Shown: piece after piece, positions 5,387 to 7,508 of the stretch
Layout: each line of letters starts with the position of its first letter
Position numbering within the stretch: position 1 is the first letter of the stretch
Source: Treponema sp.
Lineage (GTDB): Bacteria > Spirochaetota > Spirochaetia > Treponematales > Breznakiellaceae
Length of the DNA stretch: 7,508 nucleotides
Direction: 5' to 3'
Assembly (NCBI GenBank): GCA_009780285.1
Contig: WRAL01000064.1
Location: forward strand, 1 to 7,508
Made by a program: the position numbers and the translations under genes
The notes under the pieces: generated by a model
Told to the model about the DNA's origin: nothing
Databases searched by the model: none
The model's input: only the letters and a program-made list of their open reading frames with translations

Positions 5387-6016
5387 ATGCGGCTGATTTT
5401 TCTTGGCCCGCCGGGAGCCGGAAAGGGCACCTTGGCGGTGACGGCTGTTGAGATTCTTGGCGTGCCTCAGATAAGCACGGGGGCGATGTTTCGCGCGGCG
5501 GCGAGCGCCGGCACTCCGTTGGGCCTTAAAGCGCGGGCGATCATGGAATCCGGCAGCCTTGTGGACGACGAGACCACGATCGGGCTTGCCAAGGAGCGCC
5601 TTGCGCAGGAAGACGCGCGCGCGGGCTACATTTTGGACGGCTTTCCGCGCACCATAGCGCAGGCCGAGGCCCTGGCCGGGTTTTCCGCCGTGGACAAGGT
5701 CGTCAACTTCGAGCTTCCGGATTCGGTCGTGCTCGAGCGCCTTGGAGGGCGCCGGGTTTGCTCCTCCTGCGGCTTTAACTACCACGCCCTGTTCAACAAG
5801 CCAAAATTCGACGGCTCCTGCGACCGCTGCGGCGGCAAGGTGCTGATCCGCGACGACGATCTGCCGGAAGCCATTCAAAAACGGCTGGAAGTGTACCGAT
5901 CCCAAACGGCGCCGCTGATCGATTTTTACCGAAAGGCCGGCCTTCTTGTCGACATAGACGCGTCCGGACCCGCCGACGAGGTCGTGAGGAATTTTAGGAG
6001 CGCGCTCGGGCTTTAG
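5387..6016 (+). CDS. adk: Adenylate kinase (zinc-LID type)
   Basis: Catalyses ATP + AMP to 2 ADP in the cytoplasm, keeping adenylate pools balanced. At 209 residues the length is normal. Walker A GPPGAGKGT is at 7-15, the AMP-binding segment STGAMFRAA at 30-38, LDGFPRT at 83-89 with R88, the LID arginines at R122/R123, and C125, C128, C145 and C148 give a four-cysteine zinc site in the LID. The C-terminal QKRLEVYRSQTAPLIDFY (164-181) carries the conserved arginines. The odd point is A33 (codon GCG): nearly all bacterial enzymes have Asp here (STGDM/L), a residue linked to magnesium/water positioning. Other catalytic residues are intact, so activity is likely but perhaps altered. It faces the lipoprotein gene convergently, with 32 bases between stop codons. 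Confidence 0.97.
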   Translation: MRLIFLGPPGAGKGTLAVTAVEILGVPQISTGAMFRAAASAGTPLGLKARAIMESGSLVDDETTIGLAKERLAQEDARAGYILDGFPRTIAQAEALAGFSAVDKVVNFELPDSVVLERLGGRRVCSSCGFNYHALFNKPKFDGSCDRCGGKVLIRDDDLPEAIQKRLEVYRSQTAPLIDFYRKAGLLVDIDASGPADEVVRNFRSALGL

Positions 6017-6063
6017 GCCCCGCGCCTATTCCTCCCACAGCCAGCGGCCTAAAGGCCGAGCGC
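6002..6063. terminator. Long inverted repeat spanning the stop codons of two convergent genes
   Basis: Bases 6002-6019 and 6046-6063 are inverted copies of an 18-mer matching at 17 positions, with a 26-base loop. Each arm contains the last codons and the stop codon of one gene: adk on plus, the lipoprotein on minus. An RNA from either strand could form the same stem, so it may act as a shared bidirectional terminator or 3' stabiliser. There is no U-tract on either side, so intrinsic termination is uncertain. Confidence 0.5.
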
Positions 6064-7125
6064 CCGCGCGAGCCTTTCCCTTCCCGCCGGCCCTCTGTTC
6101 GGCATGGAACGCGCGACGGCGATAAATTCAGGCAGGGAAAGGCCGGATCTTTCAAAAATATCGTCGATAAACCTGTCTCCGGGCGAATAGATCCGGAACA
6201 GGTCCAGATAGGCGTTATTGATCGGCATTTGGGAAAAGCCTCGGAAATTATCGCTTAGGAACATTTCGTCGTACTCTTCGTCAAAGCGCGCCTGCGCCGC
6301 GGCGATGATCCCCTGCCTTTCGCTTAGAATAACGTCGCGCGGCTTGCCGCTGGAGTACAGCGCCTCAAGCTCGGCTATAAGGCCCCAGATAAATTCACGG
6401 AAGGCGCGGGTGTCCGCCGCCGAATCTCCCATCGCCCTGTATTCAGGCGAATCCTCGCCAAAGCGCGAGATGACGAAAAGGCGCGCGCCTTCCCGCCCGA
6501 CGAACTCGGCAAGCTCCTCGTTAAAGTGCCCCTGCCCGTTAAGCCAGACCGTGGCGTGAAGCGACTCGTGGATGATAAGGTCGGCCAATCGGTCGACGCG
6601 ATAGTTTCGCATAAACGTAAAAAGCGGATCGCGAAACCAGCCGAGCGTGCTGAAAGCGTCCACCCCGCGAATCCATACGTCAAGGCCCCGCGCCTCGAGC
6701 CGTCCGCGCTCGCGCCTCGCGCCCTCTATGTCGAAAAAGCCCCGGTACGGAAGGCGGCCCACGACCGGGTAGCGCCAAAAATGCGTGTCAAAGGAATCCG
6801 GCGCCGAGGCGGAAACGACGGCGGCCAAAAAATCCTGCTCGATGGCCACATAGCGCGTGTAGTTCCGGCCCAGATCCAGGCCAAGCTCGTCCTTGGCGAA
6901 GGCGCGAATGTCGTGGACCTTCTCCACGAAGATCCTATTGCGCTCGTCCTGCTCCGCGTCGCCGGTCGGCTTAAGAAGCGATTCGAGGGGCCGCGCCCTT
7001 CCCAGATGGCCAAGAAAGGCCGTCCCCTGCCTTACCGTGTAGCAGCCGGAAAGAAAAAGCCCGGCAAGCGCCGCCGCAAAACAAACAGGGAAAATCGCCA
7101 GTGCCGAGCGCGAGTTTTTTTTCAT
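6049..7125 (-). CDS. Lipoprotein zinc metallopeptidase, putative aminopeptidase family
   Basis: The 358-residue protein starts with KK and a hydrophobic stretch ending in LFLSGC, a lipobox with Cys28 as the lipidated residue, so it should be exported and membrane-anchored. IIHESLHATVWLNGQGHFNEELAEFVGREG (184-213) aligns with the family pattern HELAHQ..Y..G.TaFNEaFAt.VE.EG of the proteins named putative aminopeptidase (Pfam DUF2265/PF10023): H186 and H190 would bind zinc, E187 act as base, and E203 be the third ligand. GWFRDPLFTFM (162-172) is another conserved block. Substrate and true peptidase activity are untested for the family as far as I know. A GAGGAGG eight bases before the ATG supports the start. 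It is convergent with adk and divergent from the Nudix gene; a weak promoter may lie between, but I cannot fix one. Confidence 0.88.
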   Translation of the reverse strand: MKKNSRSALAIFPVCFAAALAGLFLSGCYTVRQGTAFLGHLGRARPLESLLKPTGDAEQDERNRIFVEKVHDIRAFAKDELGLDLGRNYTRYVAIEQDFLAAVVSASAPDSFDTHFWRYPVVGRLPYRGFFDIEGARRERGRLEARGLDVWIRGVDAFSTLGWFRDPLFTFMRNYRVDRLADLIIHESLHATVWLNGQGHFNEELAEFVGREGARLFVISRFGEDSPEYRAMGDSAADTRAFREFIWGLIAELEALYSSGKPRDVILSERQGIIAAAQARFDEEYDEMFLSDNFRGFSQMPINNAYLDLFRIYSPGDRFIDDIFERSGLSLPEFIAVARSMPNRGPAGRERLARALGL

Positions 7126-7133
7126 CTTTTGCG

Positions 7134-7140
7134 CCTCCTC
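7134..7140 (-). promoter_or_regulatory. Shine-Dalgarno of the lipoprotein gene
   Basis: GAGGAGG on the minus strand, eight bases before the ATG at 7125; it decides the start and places the signal peptide correctly. Confidence 0.8.
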
Positions 7141-7182
7141 GCGCTTTTTTCAAACAGCCGGCCGGCCCCAAACGTTACGCGC

Positions 7183-7211
7183 TGGCCAATTCCGGCGCAA
7201 AGCTATATGCT
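7183..7211 (+). promoter_or_regulatory. Candidate promoter of the Nudix gene, probably leaderless
   Basis: TGGCCA (7183-7188, four of six), 17 bases, and TATGCT (7206-7211, TAnnnT type) end seven bases before ATG 7219. An overlapping TATATG (7204-7209) is an alternative -10. No Shine-Dalgarno precedes either possible ATG (7207 or 7219). If the -10 is real, the ATG at 7207 lies inside it and cannot be the start. Confidence 0.45.
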
Positions 7212-7218
7212 CATCGTC

Positions 7219-7508
7219 ATGAGCAAGCGCGAAAGTATCGATTGGGCCGCCTGGCGGCCAGCGGAGCGCGCCGTGGTAGTTTACATCGTCGACGGGGCGC
7301 GCGGCAAGGTCCTTTTGATATTGAAGAAAACCGGACTTGGAAAGGGCAAGGTGAACGCGCCCGGCGGACGCATCGAGCCAGGGGAAAGCCCCTTGCAGGC
7401 GGCGATTCGCGAATGCATCGAAGAGGTTTCGATTACCCCGCTTGCGCCGGAAAAACGGGCCGAGCTGCGCTTTCAGTTTGCTTCCGGCTACTCCCTTTAT
7501 GTCGAGGC
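7219..7508 (+). CDS. MutT/MTH1-like Nudix hydrolase, N-terminal part (cut by window edge)
   Basis: Ninety-six codons are visible before the edge. KKTGLGKGKVNAPGGRIEPGE (36-56) and the rest of the box, REcIEEvsI (64-72), give a Nudix box G50-x5-E56-x7-R64E65xxE68E69, where the glutamates bind the metals that activate water for pyrophosphate cleavage. The stretch before the box resembles MTH1/MutT enzymes that clear oxidised purine nucleotides such as 8-oxo-dGTP, so nucleotide-pool sanitation is the likely role, by inference. The consensus Gly near the end of the box is Ser71. The start at 7219 is chosen because DWAAWRPAERAVVVYIV is the expected first strand and the -10 sits just upstream; ATG 7207, four codons earlier and in frame, is the alternative. 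The gene is divergent from the lipoprotein gene. Confidence 0.88.
   Translation, partial: MSKRESIDWAAWRPAERAVVVYIVDGARGKVLLILKKTGLGKGKVNAPGGRIEPGESPLQAAIRECIEEVSITPLAPEKRAELRFQFASGYSLYVE

Noticed and set aside
5372..5905. Open minus-strand frame of 177 codons across adk
   Set aside because: Antisense shadow of a fully supported adenylate kinase gene; no start signal or family features.
1..7508. CRISPR array, insertion sequence, defence or secretion cluster
   Set aside because: No spaced repeats, transposase motifs or terminal inverted repeats were seen, and all intact genes fall into ordinary single-gene families.

Overview
The window reads as GC-rich bacterial chromosome, most likely from a spirochaete of the Treponema group. 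Three things point there. The adenylate kinase has a GKGTLA P-loop and a four-cysteine LID, the YifB/ComM protein carries an ILINLAPAG-type N-terminal motif, and the Nudix protein contains KKTGLGKGKVNAPGGRIEPGE; all are of the form I associate with treponemes. The assignment is inferred from remembered family sequence, not from a search.

Layout, left to right. (1) 1-693, minus: N-terminal part of a YifB/ComM Mg-chelatase-like AAA+ ATPase, cut by the window edge inside Walker A. (2) A short divergent spacer with small dyads. (3) 807-1793, plus: THUMP-domain class I SAM-dependent RNA methyltransferase. (4) 1847-2512, plus: GNAT-type acetyltransferase with its own clear promoter. (5) 2526-2774, plus: not an empty spacer but what looks like the crushed remains of a second, small SAM-dependent methyltransferase, with N- and C-terminal ends kept, the catalytic centre deleted, and a frame change plus a stop codon. 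(6) 2764-2818: a perfect 19-bp hairpin with a U-tract on the minus strand, ending the chemoreceptor gene. (7) 2834-4918, minus: a 694-residue methyl-accepting chemotaxis protein. (8) 5234-5306, plus: tRNA-Ala(CGC) with its own promoter. (9) 5387-6016, plus: adenylate kinase. (10) 6049-7125, minus: a lipoprotein zinc metallopeptidase of the putative aminopeptidase type (HESLH). (11) 7219-7508, plus: start of a MutT/MTH1-like Nudix hydrolase, cut by the window edge.

The genes do not form one pathway. They are mostly single-gene units: housekeeping (adk, tRNA), nucleotide-pool sanitation (Nudix), RNA modification (THUMP methyltransferase), sensing (chemoreceptor), envelope proteolysis (lipoprotein peptidase) and DNA uptake/recombination (ComM-like).

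The most notable pattern is in translation starts. comM, mcp, adk and the lipoprotein gene have clear Shine-Dalgarno sequences. The THUMP, GNAT and Nudix genes have none; each instead has a -10-like hexamer 6-7 nt before the ATG, the signature of leaderless mRNAs. Other points of interest are the methyltransferase relic, an adenylate kinase whose usually invariant STGD aspartate is Ala, and a 17/18-matching inverted repeat that spans both stop codons of the convergent adk and lipoprotein genes. I found no CRISPR array, insertion sequence, rRNA or defence system.
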